DNA of 64,000 bases from Dictyobacter kobayashii. Lineage in GTDB: Bacteria; Chloroflexota; Ktedonobacteria; Ktedonobacterales; Ktedonobacteraceae. Both the position numbers and the translations under genes were made by a program. Positions 8,484 through 15,803 of the stretch are shown piece by piece. Under the pieces are notes generated by a model. That model searched no databases. It saw only the letters and a list, made by a program, of their open reading frames with translations, and was not told the origin of the DNA. Position 1 is the stretch's first letter; every line of letters begins with the position of its first letter. The stretch lies in NCBI RefSeq assembly GCF_003967555.1, contig NZ_BIFS01000002.1, positions 2,728,001-2,792,000 on the forward strand, in the 5' to 3' direction.

Positions 8484-10027
8484 GTAACTACTCAGTACCT
8501 TGAGAAAAGCTGGACAAAGCTGATAAACTAAGAGCATGACAGAAGAAGAAGTGAGAAATCTTCAGAAAGCCTACCGAGAGCTCAAAGAGCAAGCAGAGGC
8601 ATTCAAAGAGCAAGCAGAGCAGAAAGATCGCAGGATCGAAGAGCTCGAAGGATTGCTCATAGGTGCCTTGTTGCGCATTGAAGAGCTTGAACGGCGATTG
8701 GGAAAAGATAGTCATAATAGTAGTAAACCTCCTTCCAGTGATGGATTGGGTCGCAAACCTGGCAAACAGCGGCGCAAAAGCGGCAAGACTTCCGGTGGAC
8801 AAGCCGGTCACCACGGTCATACCCTGATGCAAGCATTGACTCCTGATAGCGTCGTGCTTCATCGTCCAACGCACTGTGAAGCATGTCAGTACCCTCTTGA
8901 GCAGGAGGCAGCTATCACCAACGAACGCCGTCAAGTCCACGATCTGCCCACGTGGCGTTTGCTGGTCGAGGAGCATTGCCGACAAGCAATCTGCTGCCCC
9001 TATTGCCAGCATGTGACGCAGGCGTCTTTTCCGGCAGGCGTCGATGCTGCTGTCCAGTATGGCCCGCAGGTCCAAGCCTTGGCGGTCTATCTTTCCCACT
9101 TTCAACTGGTGCCACTGCAACGCACCTGTGAAGCTCTTGCTGATCTGTGCGGGTGTCAGTTGTCCGAAGGCACGCTGGTCCGTTGGATTGCTCAGGCAGC
9201 CAAGACCCTTGAGTCGAGCATCGAGCGGATCAAAACCTTACTGCTGGCCAGCCCCTTGCAACATGCTGACGAAACGGGGATGCGTGTCAAAGGCATCTTG
9301 CATTGGATGCATCTCAATGCGACTCCCTGGCTCACCCTGTACTCCTGGCATCGCAAACGAGGGCATCAGGCTCTGGAGCAGATTGGGATCTGGCCACACT
9401 ATCAGGGCCGCTCCATGCATGATCGCTGGTCCAGCTATGATCGCTACCTCTGTACCCATAGCCTCTGCGGAGCCCACCTGCTACGCGACTGCCTGTATGT
9501 CGCCGAACAGGAGAAGCAGCCTTGGGGACAAGCCATGTTCGATCTGTTGCTGGCGATGAAGCAAGCCGCTGATCGCTGGCGCCTCCAAGGAGCGAGCGCC
9601 GTCCCCACCCCCGAACGGGAGCAGTGGCTTGCCCAGTATTTTGCCATTCTGGCCGCTGGCTTTGCCACGCATGCCGCTCAAGCCCCTCCCCCAGGAAGTC
9701 TGCAGCCCAAACGACAAGGACGCAAAAAACAGGAAGCCTCCAAGAATCTGCTCGATGCGCTCTTAAAGCGAGCTGATCAAGTGTTGGGTTTTCTGGAGGA
9801 CCTGTCTGTGCCTTTTACCAACAATCTCGCCGAACGAGATTTACGCATGGTGAAAGTGCAGCAAAAGATTTCCGGAACCTTCCGCAGTGACGATGGAGCT
9901 ACGGCTTTTTGCATCATTCGCAGCTATCTTTCAACCATGCGCAAGCAGGGGCGCTCAATGCTTGCTGCCATTGCTGCGGTTTTTGCTGGTTCTCCTTTCC
10001 CCATTGCATGGGCTACTGAGTAGTTAC
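8484..10027 (+). mobile_element. IS66-family insertion sequence, 1544 bp, complete
   Basis: The terminal inverted repeats are GTAACTACTCAGTA at 8484-8497 and its complement at 10014-10027. They are flanked by a perfect 8 bp target duplication, GAAATAAG, at 8476-8483 and 10028-10035. Eight-base duplication is the known IS66 hallmark. The element carries one gene only, as in the single-ORF ISBst12-like group (no tnpA/tnpB). The intact duplication and full-length transposase suggest recent insertion. It landed between the SDR and phosphoesterase genes. Confidence 0.95.
8536..10023 (+). CDS. tnpC: IS66-family transposase
   Basis: 495 residues. An N-terminal coiled coil (~1-60, heptads rich in Glu/Lys/Leu) leads to the IS66 signature GKDSHNSSKPPSSDGLG (~55-71). 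A zinc-finger segment follows (CEACQYPLE ... CCPYC, ~118-160), then the DDE core: DETGMR (~246, first Asp), a YDRY segment (~300, second Asp region), and the NNLAERDLRMVK motif with the catalytic Glu near residue 432. The C-terminal segment ends in the inverted repeat. It catalyses cut-and-paste or replicative movement of the surrounding element. The length fits stand-alone IS66 transposases, and nothing is truncated. Confidence 0.95.
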   Translation: MTEEEVRNLQKAYRELKEQAEAFKEQAEQKDRRIEELEGLLIGALLRIEELERRLGKDSHNSSKPPSSDGLGRKPGKQRRKSGKTSGGQAGHHGHTLMQALTPDSVVLHRPTHCEACQYPLEQEAAITNERRQVHDLPTWRLLVEEHCRQAICCPYCQHVTQASFPAGVDAAVQYGPQVQALAVYLSHFQLVPLQRTCEALADLCGCQLSEGTLVRWIAQAAKTLESSIERIKTLLLASPLQHADETGMRVKGILHWMHLNATPWLTLYSWHRKRGHQALEQIGIWPHYQGRSMHDRWSSYDRYLCTHSLCGAHLLRDCLYVAEQEKQPWGQAMFDLLLAMKQAADRWRLQGASAVPTPEREQWLAQYFAILAAGFATHAAQAPPPGSLQPKRQGRKKQEASKNLLDALLKRADQVLGFLEDLSVPFTNNLAERDLRMVKVQQKISGTFRSDDGATAFCIIRSYLSTMRKQGRSMLAAIAAVFAGSPFPIAWATE

Positions 10028-10215
10028 GAAATAAGCAAAGTAACGAGCTCATATTACAGTACTGTAACGTTTTATTAACCAGTTATTTGCAAAATCCTTA
10101 ACAACAAATAAATATATAGCTTATATGATTATCTTTATAGGGGCTTTTGCGCGAAGAGGCATTACAAGATGCAGCTTCGTAGAAAAATACATTTACCGCC
10201 TTTATAAGGAGATAT

Positions 10216-11456
10216 ATGGACCAACAGCCATGGATTATCAAACGTCAATCCCGTCGTAAGGTGTTAAAGCAGTTCGGCGCTGTCGCCGGGGCTAGCCTTA
10301 CCCTTGAAGGAATCCTCGCTGCGACCCAGTCGACGTCTGCGCATGCCAGCGCTTCGTCTAATCCTATTAATCATGTGCTGGTTGCCTGTCAGGAAAATCG
10401 TACCTTTGATGAGTATTACGGGCACTATCCCAATGCAGGAGCCTTTGGGATTCCACAGAATTATTCACAACCAGATGGCAATGGTGGCTCCGTACGGCCA
10501 TACCATTTCCCGTTGCCTATTAGCAATGATGTCTCGCATTCCTGGCAATCTATTCATAGCGAGTGGAATAACGGGGCTATGAATGGCGTGTATACAACTG
10601 ATGGTTTTGGTGCCATGGGTTATTACGATGGCTCTGACCTTGCGTTCTATTACTCGCTTGCCGATCAGTTTACCTTATGTGGAAACTACTTCTGTTACCA
10701 GCTTGGCCCAACGACCCCAACCGCCTGGCGCTGTGGAGTGGCACCAGTGGTGGCAACACCACCAACAATATAAGTGGTGGGCAACTCGACTGGCCAACGA
10801 TTGCAGACGTGCTTGATCAGCATAACATCAGCTGGAAGTGTTACAACCTCGGTCTTGGCACCGGCAGTTTACCAACCCAACTCGAGGGCTACAACGCGCT
10901 AGCCTACTTTAAAAACTGGGTATATGATCCCAGGCTCTATCTCCCAGAAAGCTCTTACTATCACGATTTAAAGAACGGCACACTGCCCCAGGTTTCATTC
11001 CTCATCACTGAATCGCTCATCAGCGAGCATCCACCCGCAGATATTCAGCAGGGACAGAGTAAGATGAAGCAGATTATTCAGGCCCTCATGAATTCAAGTG
11101 CCTGGAACAGCTCTGCACTCTTCTTCACCTATGATGAAGGCGGCGGTTATTTTGATCATGTTGCCCCACCGCAATTAGATGCCTATGGCCTGGGTTTCCG
11201 TGTGCCTACACTAGTTATTTCACCCTATGCCAGACGCGGTTATGTATCCGGACAATTATACGAGCATAGTTCTATCCTGAAGTTTATCGAGCGCCGTTTT
11301 GGACTTCCCACACTGGCCAGTCTTAATCATCAATTTGATGTTAACACACCTGGACAGAATAACGATGCTGCCCAGGGAAATACGTATGGGCCTCCAGCCC
11401 CACCACGCGATGGCCTTGCTCAGCTTGGCGACTTCTACGAAGCTTTTAACTTTTGA
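10216..11456 (+). CDS. Tat-exported phosphoesterase (phospholipase C/acid phosphatase-like), frame broken
   Basis: The N-terminus has a twin-arginine signal (QSRRKVLKQFGAVAGA, ~12-27) ending at an Ala-x-Ala site (~45). The phosphoesterase family (PF04185) motif ENRTFDEYYGHYP follows at ~61, with the metal-binding end DEGGGYFDHVAPP late in the protein. The first frame runs 10216-10773 and the second covers about 10718-11456. Adding one base near 10718-10722 (PTTP-NRLALWSG) joins them into one ~413-residue enzyme of normal length. Family members hydrolyse phosphate esters or phospholipids outside the cell. Shine-Dalgarno AAGGAG lies before the ATG. It stands alone; a long shared hairpin separates it from the convergent reductase gene. 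Confidence 0.88.
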
Positions 11457-11495
11457 TCTTCCCATCTTGTAGAACGATATAAGGTTGCAGGTTGG

Positions 11496-11550
11496 TCGCT
11501 TGTATCTGGAGTAAACCTGTTAGAGCAGGTTCTACTTCAGATACAAGCGA
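11496..11550. terminator. Bidirectional terminator hairpin between convergent genes
   Basis: A near-perfect inverted repeat with ~24 nt arms (TCGCTTGTATCTG ... CAGATACAAGCGA). It is followed by AATTTTTT on the plus side and lies between the phosphoesterase (+) and FMN reductase (-) stops. Confidence 0.8.
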
Positions 11551-11555
11551 ATTTT

Positions 11556-12095
11556 TTAAGCCTGTTGGTTGTTTGACTGCTGAAATGCTTTAAAGACCGC
11601 CTGCAAATTTTCTACCAGGGCAGGGTCCAATAAATTGCTCTCGGCATCCAATTTTTTGTTCACCATTGGTATAATGATCTTCCCCTCTTCCAGGATATTG
11701 GCTCCCAGAGCGGTCAATGTTAGCAGTAAAGATGCGTGCGCCTTATCACCTCCTCCCCATAAAGGAGAAGCACTGATAGCAGCCACCGGTTTAACTGAAA
11801 AATCACCTGACGACACGGTCCAGTCAAGCCCATTTTTGAGGGAGCCTGGCACGCCAAAAGCGTATTCTGGCGTGCATATGAGCACACCATCAGTAGTTCG
11901 AAGTAGCTGGCGTAAAGCAAGGACTGAAGGTGGTGGATTATCTCCATCGAGATCCGGTGTAAAGTGAGGTAGGTCCCCCAATCCTTCATACATAAGAAAT
12001 TCAATCTCAGTAGGTGCCAGGCGCATAATAGCATGTACAAGCCGTGTATTGGTGGAACTGGCGCGCAGGCTGCCAGAGATAGCCAGGATTCTCAT
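11556..12095 (-). CDS. NADPH-dependent FMN reductase family protein
   Basis: A 179-residue flavodoxin-like protein starting MRILAISGSLRASSTNTRLV, the family's FMN-phosphate loop (GSLRxxSxN). It also has the conserved TPEYAFGVPGSLKNGLDW (~76-93) and PVAAISASPLWGGG (~103-116). The family includes chromate/quinone/azo reductases that use NADPH and FMN. The start at 12095 has GGGAAG upstream; a longer open frame reaching 12131 is not supported. About 100 bp upstream lies a promoter with a 19 bp spacer and a MerR-type palindrome, so induction by a metal, redox or drug sensor is likely, though no merR gene lies in the window. Confidence 0.88.
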   Translation of the reverse strand: MRILAISGSLRASSTNTRLVHAIMRLAPTEIEFLMYEGLGDLPHFTPDLDGDNPPPSVLALRQLLRTTDGVLICTPEYAFGVPGSLKNGLDWTVSSGDFSVKPVAAISASPLWGGGDKAHASLLLTLTALGANILEEGKIIIPMVNKKLDAESNLLDPALVENLQAVFKAFQQSNNQQA

Positions 12096-12192
12096 AAACG
12101 CTTCCCTTTCGCGGGCAGATACCCTGCTCACACGAACAGAGTATCTCTTATCGCTAGTATTGTTTCTAAGTGACTGATCAACGTCTAGCTGG

Positions 12193-12223
12193 AGTGTACA
12201 TGTTCAAGTAGACTTGAAGTCAA
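12193..12223 (-). promoter_or_regulatory. MerR-family-type promoter/operator upstream of the FMN reductase
   Basis: On the minus strand, -35 TTGACT (12218-12223) and -10 TACACT (12193-12198) are separated by 19 bp. The spacer holds the perfect palindrome TTCAAGT-CT-ACTTGAA (12203-12218). An over-long 19 bp spacer with a CTTGAA-type dyad is the known design of MerR/SoxR-controlled promoters. Confidence 0.75.
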
Positions 12224-12247
12224 GGGATGTTTATGAGATTTCTATCT

Positions 12248-12790
12248 TTAATATCCTTTTGTCGTCGGCGTCCCCTGCTGTTTGAGATCTGGTACAGCAA
12301 CAAACCATTTCCCACCCACCCCTTCACCATTTGTCTGACCTGCTGAGGTATCACCTGAAAATGTGTAGAGTGGATGGCCATTATATACAATCTGGGACTT
12401 GTCCCCATTTTTTAGCAGGCTTAATGTTCCCTGAAGCGACGACGCATGAGGGATCGTACCACTGCCCTGGAACAGCGCAGGAGGCCAGGCAGCGGCACAG
12501 CCGCCGTTGCATGTAGCCTGTGTAGACGTATCGGGTGTGAAGTAGTAGAGAGTCATGCCCTGCGCGTCAGTTAAGATCGTTTGAGATGCGCCTTTGACCT
12601 GTGCCTGTGCCGTCTTGACAATGAGTCCTGCAGTGGTAGCAGCGGCCGTGGGGGTACTGGTAGTTTGTGAACTATTGCTATTACCAGTGCTTGGAGCTTG
12701 ATAAGAACTGCTTGAAGCCGGGTTAGCGCAGGCCGCCAGTAGCACGACCAGCGCAAACATAAGTGAAACCAATAAAGTACGTTTGAACAT
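12248..12790 (-). CDS. Secreted lipoprotein of the Lipoprotein_15 (YxFxxD repeat) family
   Basis: 180 residues. The signal peptide ends in a lipobox (VVLLAAC, Cys ~21), followed by a Ser/Thr-rich spacer (~22-55) and two copies of the family repeat. The first is LTDAQGMTLYYFTPDTST with CNGGCAAAWPP; the second is VYNGHPLYTFSGD with GGKWFVAVPD. These are the COG4315/PF03640 hallmarks; the function is unknown, and some members sit near redox or metal-related genes. It should be anchored on the outer face of the cell membrane. AGGAG precedes the ATG. No operon partner. Confidence 0.9.
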   Translation of the reverse strand: MFKRTLLVSLMFALVVLLAACANPASSSSYQAPSTGNSNSSQTTSTPTAAATTAGLIVKTAQAQVKGASQTILTDAQGMTLYYFTPDTSTQATCNGGCAAAWPPALFQGSGTIPHASSLQGTLSLLKNGDKSQIVYNGHPLYTFSGDTSAGQTNGEGVGGKWFVAVPDLKQQGTPTTKGY

Positions 12791-12989
12791 CAGTTATGGT
12801 CTCCTCTCGTGTATAAGGATCAAAAACAAAGATGGTTTTTTAGTAGAAATGCGTTTATATAGCGGTGTTTTATCTCTATCAATGTGTACGTGAAGAGGTT
12901 ACATGAGTAGCGCCAAAAAAACGCATCGGATGGTGCATTCTGCGCGCCGATTGAAATCGTTTGGCCGGGGCTTTTTGCCTGTATATACC

Positions 12990-13019
12990 TTGACACGTAT
13001 ATACTCTGTAGAGTATACT
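12990..13019 (+). promoter_or_regulatory. Promoter with ArsR-type operator (upstream copy)
   Basis: TTGACA (12990-12995), an 18 bp spacer, then TATACT (13014-13019). The palindrome TATACTC-TGTA-GAGTATA overlaps the spacer and -10, as an autorepressor operator would. It is nearly the same as the promoter at 13719-13748 and now sits ahead of an arsR relic and a VOC gene. Confidence 0.7.
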
Positions 13020-13025
13020 AAGGGA

Positions 13026-13147
13026 GTGGAACCTGTGTTCGAAATCATTGCGGAGCCGATCGTGTTAAAGTACCTGCGCGAGGCCGGTTCTGGTTAGCTT
13101 ACGTGGATGCTCTCGAACGCCACCTCAATCGCATGGAATCAGTCAAC
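13026..13147 (+). pseudogene. Internally deleted relic of an arsR regulator gene
   Basis: The sequence matches the intact arsR gene downstream (13755-14069) in three blocks: the start (VFEIIAEP), the recognition helix end (LKYLREAG, matching SKHLRVLREAG) and the C-terminus (VDALERHL region). The segments between have been lost. Frames are broken and a stop follows REAGSG. What is left is too short to fold as a winged helix. It retains the complete promoter and operator, so the duplicated regulatory region may now drive the VOC gene at 13215. Confidence 0.75.
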
Positions 13148-13214
13148 ATGGACAAGGAAGATACGGAGAAGACGACGCGGCCCGAACCGCGAACATGACA
13201 AAGGAGAAACGAAG

Positions 13215-13607
13215 ATGAAAATCAAACTGACTAGCGTATACGTGGACGACCAGGACAAGGCCCTGCGTTTCTATACAGAGGTACTAGGTTTTGCCAGGAA
13301 GGCCGATGTCAGTCAGGGCCCATTTCGCTGGCTGACCGTGGCTTCGCCCGAGGAGCCGGACGGCACTGAGCTGCAACTGGCGTTGAACAACAACCCCGCG
13401 GCCAGCGCTTATCAGCAGGCGATCTTTCAACAAGGCCAGCCCGCGATCATGTTCTACACCGACGACGTCAAGGGCGACTACGAGCGGATCAAGGCTCGCG
13501 GCGCCGAGTTCACGATGCCGCCCACCGATGTGACTGGTTCGACCATTGCGATGCTGAACGACACCTGCGGCAACCTCATTCAACTCACGCAGCTGGCACG
13601 CTATTAA
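13215..13607 (+). CDS. VOC family protein (glyoxalase/bleomycin-resistance type)
   Basis: A 130-residue single-module VOC protein: MKIKLTSVYVDDQDKALRFYTEVLGF opens strand 1 and helix 1, GTELQLAL lies at ~56, and the end is FTMPPTDVTGSTIAMLNDTCGNLIQL (~100-125), which keeps the asparagine-rich turn before the last strand. The last metal ligand position is Asn/Gln rather than Glu, common in the YdcJ/PhnB-like branch that binds ligands without catalysis. AAGGAG lies 9 bp before the ATG. It is read from the promoter region left by an arsR relic and is followed by a perfect 52 bp palindrome. Function unknown. Confidence 0.85.
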   Translation: MKIKLTSVYVDDQDKALRFYTEVLGFARKADVSQGPFRWLTVASPEEPDGTELQLALNNNPAASAYQQAIFQQGQPAIMFYTDDVKGDYERIKARGAEFTMPPTDVTGSTIAMLNDTCGNLIQLTQLARY

Positions 13608-13630
13608 GGGCGGCTGTTCCGCAGGTTGGC

Positions 13631-13682
13631 AGCCCGGGAAGGTGGTATACGGTAGCGCTACCGTATACCACCTTCCCGGGCT
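13631..13682. repeat. Perfect 52 bp palindrome
   Basis: Each arm is 26 nt (AGCCCGGGAAGGTGGTATAC then GGTAGC) with no loop base. It lies 23 bp after the VOC gene stop. It could serve as a terminator-like hairpin, but it lacks a T-run. Confidence 0.9.
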
Positions 13683-13718
13683 TCGCTGGCCGCCGTGGAC
13701 GATCTGCTGCTATATGCG

Positions 13719-13748
13719 TTGACACGTATATGCTCTGTGGAGTATTCT
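13719..13748 (+). promoter_or_regulatory. Promoter of the arsR-SRPBCC pair
   Basis: TTGACA (13719-13724), an 18 bp spacer, TATTCT (13743-13748), seven bases before the arsR ATG. An imperfect dyad (GTATATGCTC / GAGTATTC) overlaps the -10 and probably is the ArsR operator. The transcript would be nearly leaderless. Confidence 0.7.
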
Positions 13749-13754
13749 AAGAAA

Positions 13755-14069
13755 ATGGAATCTGTGTTCGAAATCATTGCGGAGCCGAACCGCCGCGCGA
13801 TATTGAGCCTCCTGGCCTCGTCACAACAGTCGGTAGGAGAGATCGGGCGTCAACTTCATATGTCGCAGCCGACCGTGTCAAAGCACCTGCGCGTGCTGCG
13901 CGAGGCCGGTTTCGTGGAAGCCACGGTGGAGGCACAGCGCCGTCTCTATCGGTTGAAACCTGAACCGCTTCAGGAGGTGGATGCCTGGCTGGCTCCATTC
14001 CGTCAGTTCTGGTCCGCTCACGTGGATGCTCTCGAACGCCACCTCGATCGTATGGATCAATCAACGTAA
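13755..14069 (+). CDS. ArsR-family winged-helix repressor
   Basis: 104 residues. MESVFEIIAEPNRRAILSLLASSQQSVGEIGRQL leads to the recognition helix MSQPTVSKHLRVLREAGFV (~37-55), followed by the wing (EAQRRLYRLKPEPL). No cysteine metal-binding pair is present (no ELCVCDL motif), so this is the non-metal branch that is typically paired with an SRPBCC gene, as here. The ATG at 13755 is chosen because promoter elements end at 13748; a longer frame from 13695 would run through the promoter. It probably represses its own operon. Its stop is 26 bp before the SRPBCC start. Confidence 0.9.
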   Translation: MESVFEIIAEPNRRAILSLLASSQQSVGEIGRQLHMSQPTVSKHLRVLREAGFVEATVEAQRRLYRLKPEPLQEVDAWLAPFRQFWSAHVDALERHLDRMDQST

Positions 14070-14095
14070 ACAAAAAGAAAGACAAGGAGAAAAAG

Positions 14096-14662
14096 GTGAT
14101 AGATCGCGAGCAGTACATACCGGGTCCGGCCTATGGGGCGCAGGTACAAAAGAATGGAGAGGAGTGGACGCTCATTCTCGTTAGAGAGCTGCGCCACGCG
14201 CCAGAAAAAGTCTGGCAGGCGCTTACCGAGCCGGCGCATCTGCGCGAGTGGGCTCCCTTTGATGCCGATGGGAGCCTGGGTACGGTTGGAAGCACGGTGA
14301 AGCTCACCACGGTAGGAGCGCCCACGCCGCAGGTTTCCGAAACAAGGGTGACGCGTGCCGACCCTCCCAATGTGCTTGAGTACAACTGGGGTGGCAACGA
14401 TATCAGGTGGGAACTCGAAGCCCTGGGTGGCGGCACGCGCCTGACGCTGTGGCACAACATCGATCGCCGCTTCATCTCAATGGGTGCTGCCGGATGGCAC
14501 ATTTGTTTCGATGTTCTGGACCACCTTCTCAGCGGAACTCCCATCGGCCGCATCGTTGCTGGCGAGGCGATGAAGTTCGAGTGGCCTCGGCTCAATTCAG
14601 AGTACGCCCAGCAATTCGGTACCAAAGATCCGAACGTGCCACCGAATGTCGCCCAACCCTGA
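14096..14662 (+). CDS. SRPBCC (AHSA1-like) ligand-binding protein
   Basis: 188 residues of the START/Bet v1-like fold: WTLILVRELRHAPEKVWQALTEPAHLREWAPFD (~23-55) is the diagnostic opening, then VLEYNWGGNDIRWELEALGGGTRLTLWH (~90-118) and a long C-terminal helix with WHICFDVLDHLLSG. The family binds hydrophobic ligands or acts on them; a function cannot be set. The start is a GTG preceded by AAGGAG. It is cotranscribed with the upstream arsR gene, a pairing seen in many bacteria in which the repressor controls the SRPBCC gene. Confidence 0.88.
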   Translation: MIDREQYIPGPAYGAQVQKNGEEWTLILVRELRHAPEKVWQALTEPAHLREWAPFDADGSLGTVGSTVKLTTVGAPTPQVSETRVTRADPPNVLEYNWGGNDIRWELEALGGGTRLTLWHNIDRRFISMGAAGWHICFDVLDHLLSGTPIGRIVAGEAMKFEWPRLNSEYAQQFGTKDPNVPPNVAQP

Positions 14663-14871
14663 GTCGTGTACTCCCGATTACTAACCACCCGGGTTTTGCT
14701 ACCACTATCGTAGTGACTACCGCTACTCATGGCTATGCTATCTTCATGCACTTTATCATAGATTTTACAACCTTTGTAACCATCGATTAACTTGTTGAGA
14801 ATGTGTCTTACTCTCATCATCATGGGAAGTATGCCGCTCCTGTACGGATGTGCGCTGGCGCGCCCGGTTTT

Positions 14872-14924
14872 TTTTTAAGTGGTGCAAAAAGTGCGCTTTG
14901 CGCACTTTTTGCACCACTTAAAAA
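14872..14924. repeat. 53 bp palindrome with CGCGCCCG flank
   Basis: Arms TTTTTAAGTGGTGCAAAAAG (then TGCGC) around a TTT loop are perfect. Immediately upstream, GTGCGCTGGCGCGCCCGGTT relates it to the palindromic elements at 4197-4895, 17393 and 52104. A second small hairpin, TTGAGCGC / GCGCTCAA, is at 14931-14950. The rest of the 14663-15123 gap shows no gene. Confidence 0.85.
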
Positions 14925-15123
14925 TACTTCTTGAGCGCTTTTGGCGCTCAAACCCAGACGTGAAGAGCGCGGTGATCATAAAGATCAGACATATTCTGAT
15001 ATAGTGAGGTGTTAGAGCAAGTTTTAGTGAAGTAGATCATACTTCATATCAGAAGAGCTGTGTATAATATGAGTAGGTGAGCATTACTTTATACAGTGAC
15101 TCATTAAAAAAGGAGTATGATCC

Positions 15124-15324
15124 ATGAAGAAAATAAACGAAGAGCACAAGCAGAACATGAACAAAAGCGATTTTGCTGAGCAGGAGCTAACGGAAGAGCA
15201 ATTAGAGCAGATACAGGGCGGTCTCAATCCTCAGCCCCTGCCTCCTGGCGCAGCCGACACATTCAAACTGGACAATAAAATCGCTCGACAGGGCATCATT
15301 ATTGTTAGTGGATATCAAGAGTAG
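15124..15324 (+). CDS. Small peptide with double-glycine-type leader (possible RiPP precursor)
   Basis: 66 residues with no cysteine. The first half is charged and helical (MKKINEEHKQNMNKSDFAEQ), then ELTEEQLEQIQGG (~21-33) reads like a double-glycine leader end as used by peptidase-containing ABC exporters. The following 33 residues begin LNPQPLPPGAAD and end IIIVSGYQE. A strong AAGGAG site 8 bp before the ATG and a terminator right after the stop show a genuine monocistronic gene. No modification enzyme or exporter is adjacent, so the product could be modified in trans or be unmodified. Proteins with an NPQPLPP motif are known to me only as small proteins of unknown function. Confidence 0.7.
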   Translation: MKKINEEHKQNMNKSDFAEQELTEEQLEQIQGGLNPQPLPPGAADTFKLDNKIARQGIIIVSGYQE

Positions 15325-15364
15325 AGTTGTTGGTGGATAGCAAGAATAGATTGTCTTTAGCTGG

Positions 15365-15397
15365 CTGACCCATTTGTGAAAGTGGGTCAGTTATTTT
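15365..15397 (+). terminator. Terminator after the small peptide gene
   Basis: Stem CTGACCCA / TGGGTCAG followed by TTATTTT, 40 bp after the stop. Confidence 0.8.
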
Positions 15398-15803
15398 ATG
15401 ATGTGTATTTAATTGGATAAGTATAACGATCTGCATATTACTAAACTTGAAGCTGTGCTTACTGTTACTGATTGTTAACATACTGCTAAACTGTTAAAAG
15501 GCATATGTCCATTCAGGATAGTTTTGTTAAAAAAGCTTATAATTTGTTGTTCAGCCAAAAATTGCCCCATTTAAAGCGTGATTTTTCCTGCTAATACCAT
15601 TTATACTATTAGTGGGGAAAAGTTAAAGTACACACTATACACTTTTCTTGCTCGTCACAACTCTCCGCACTGTGATTCCTGTCTGCTGCCAACAACAGGA
15701 ACGGAAAAGAAAAGTGACCCTGCGGGATATGACACATAGTTGTAAGCAGACGTATGTGTTCATATTGCATGGGTTCAAACATGACGCGAAAAGGAAGGAT
15801 GCC
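15398..15803. other. Intergenic region, no gene seen
   Basis: AT-rich stretch of 406 bp before the secreted protein gene. An open frame upstream of 15804 continues in phase with that gene but has no signal-peptide character. I take it as leader DNA. Confidence 0.5.

Noticed and set aside
7413..8537. Long minus-strand SDR frame starting at 8537
   Set aside because: The first ~130 codons cross a repeat fragment and an IS66 inverted repeat; the SDR itself begins at 8144.
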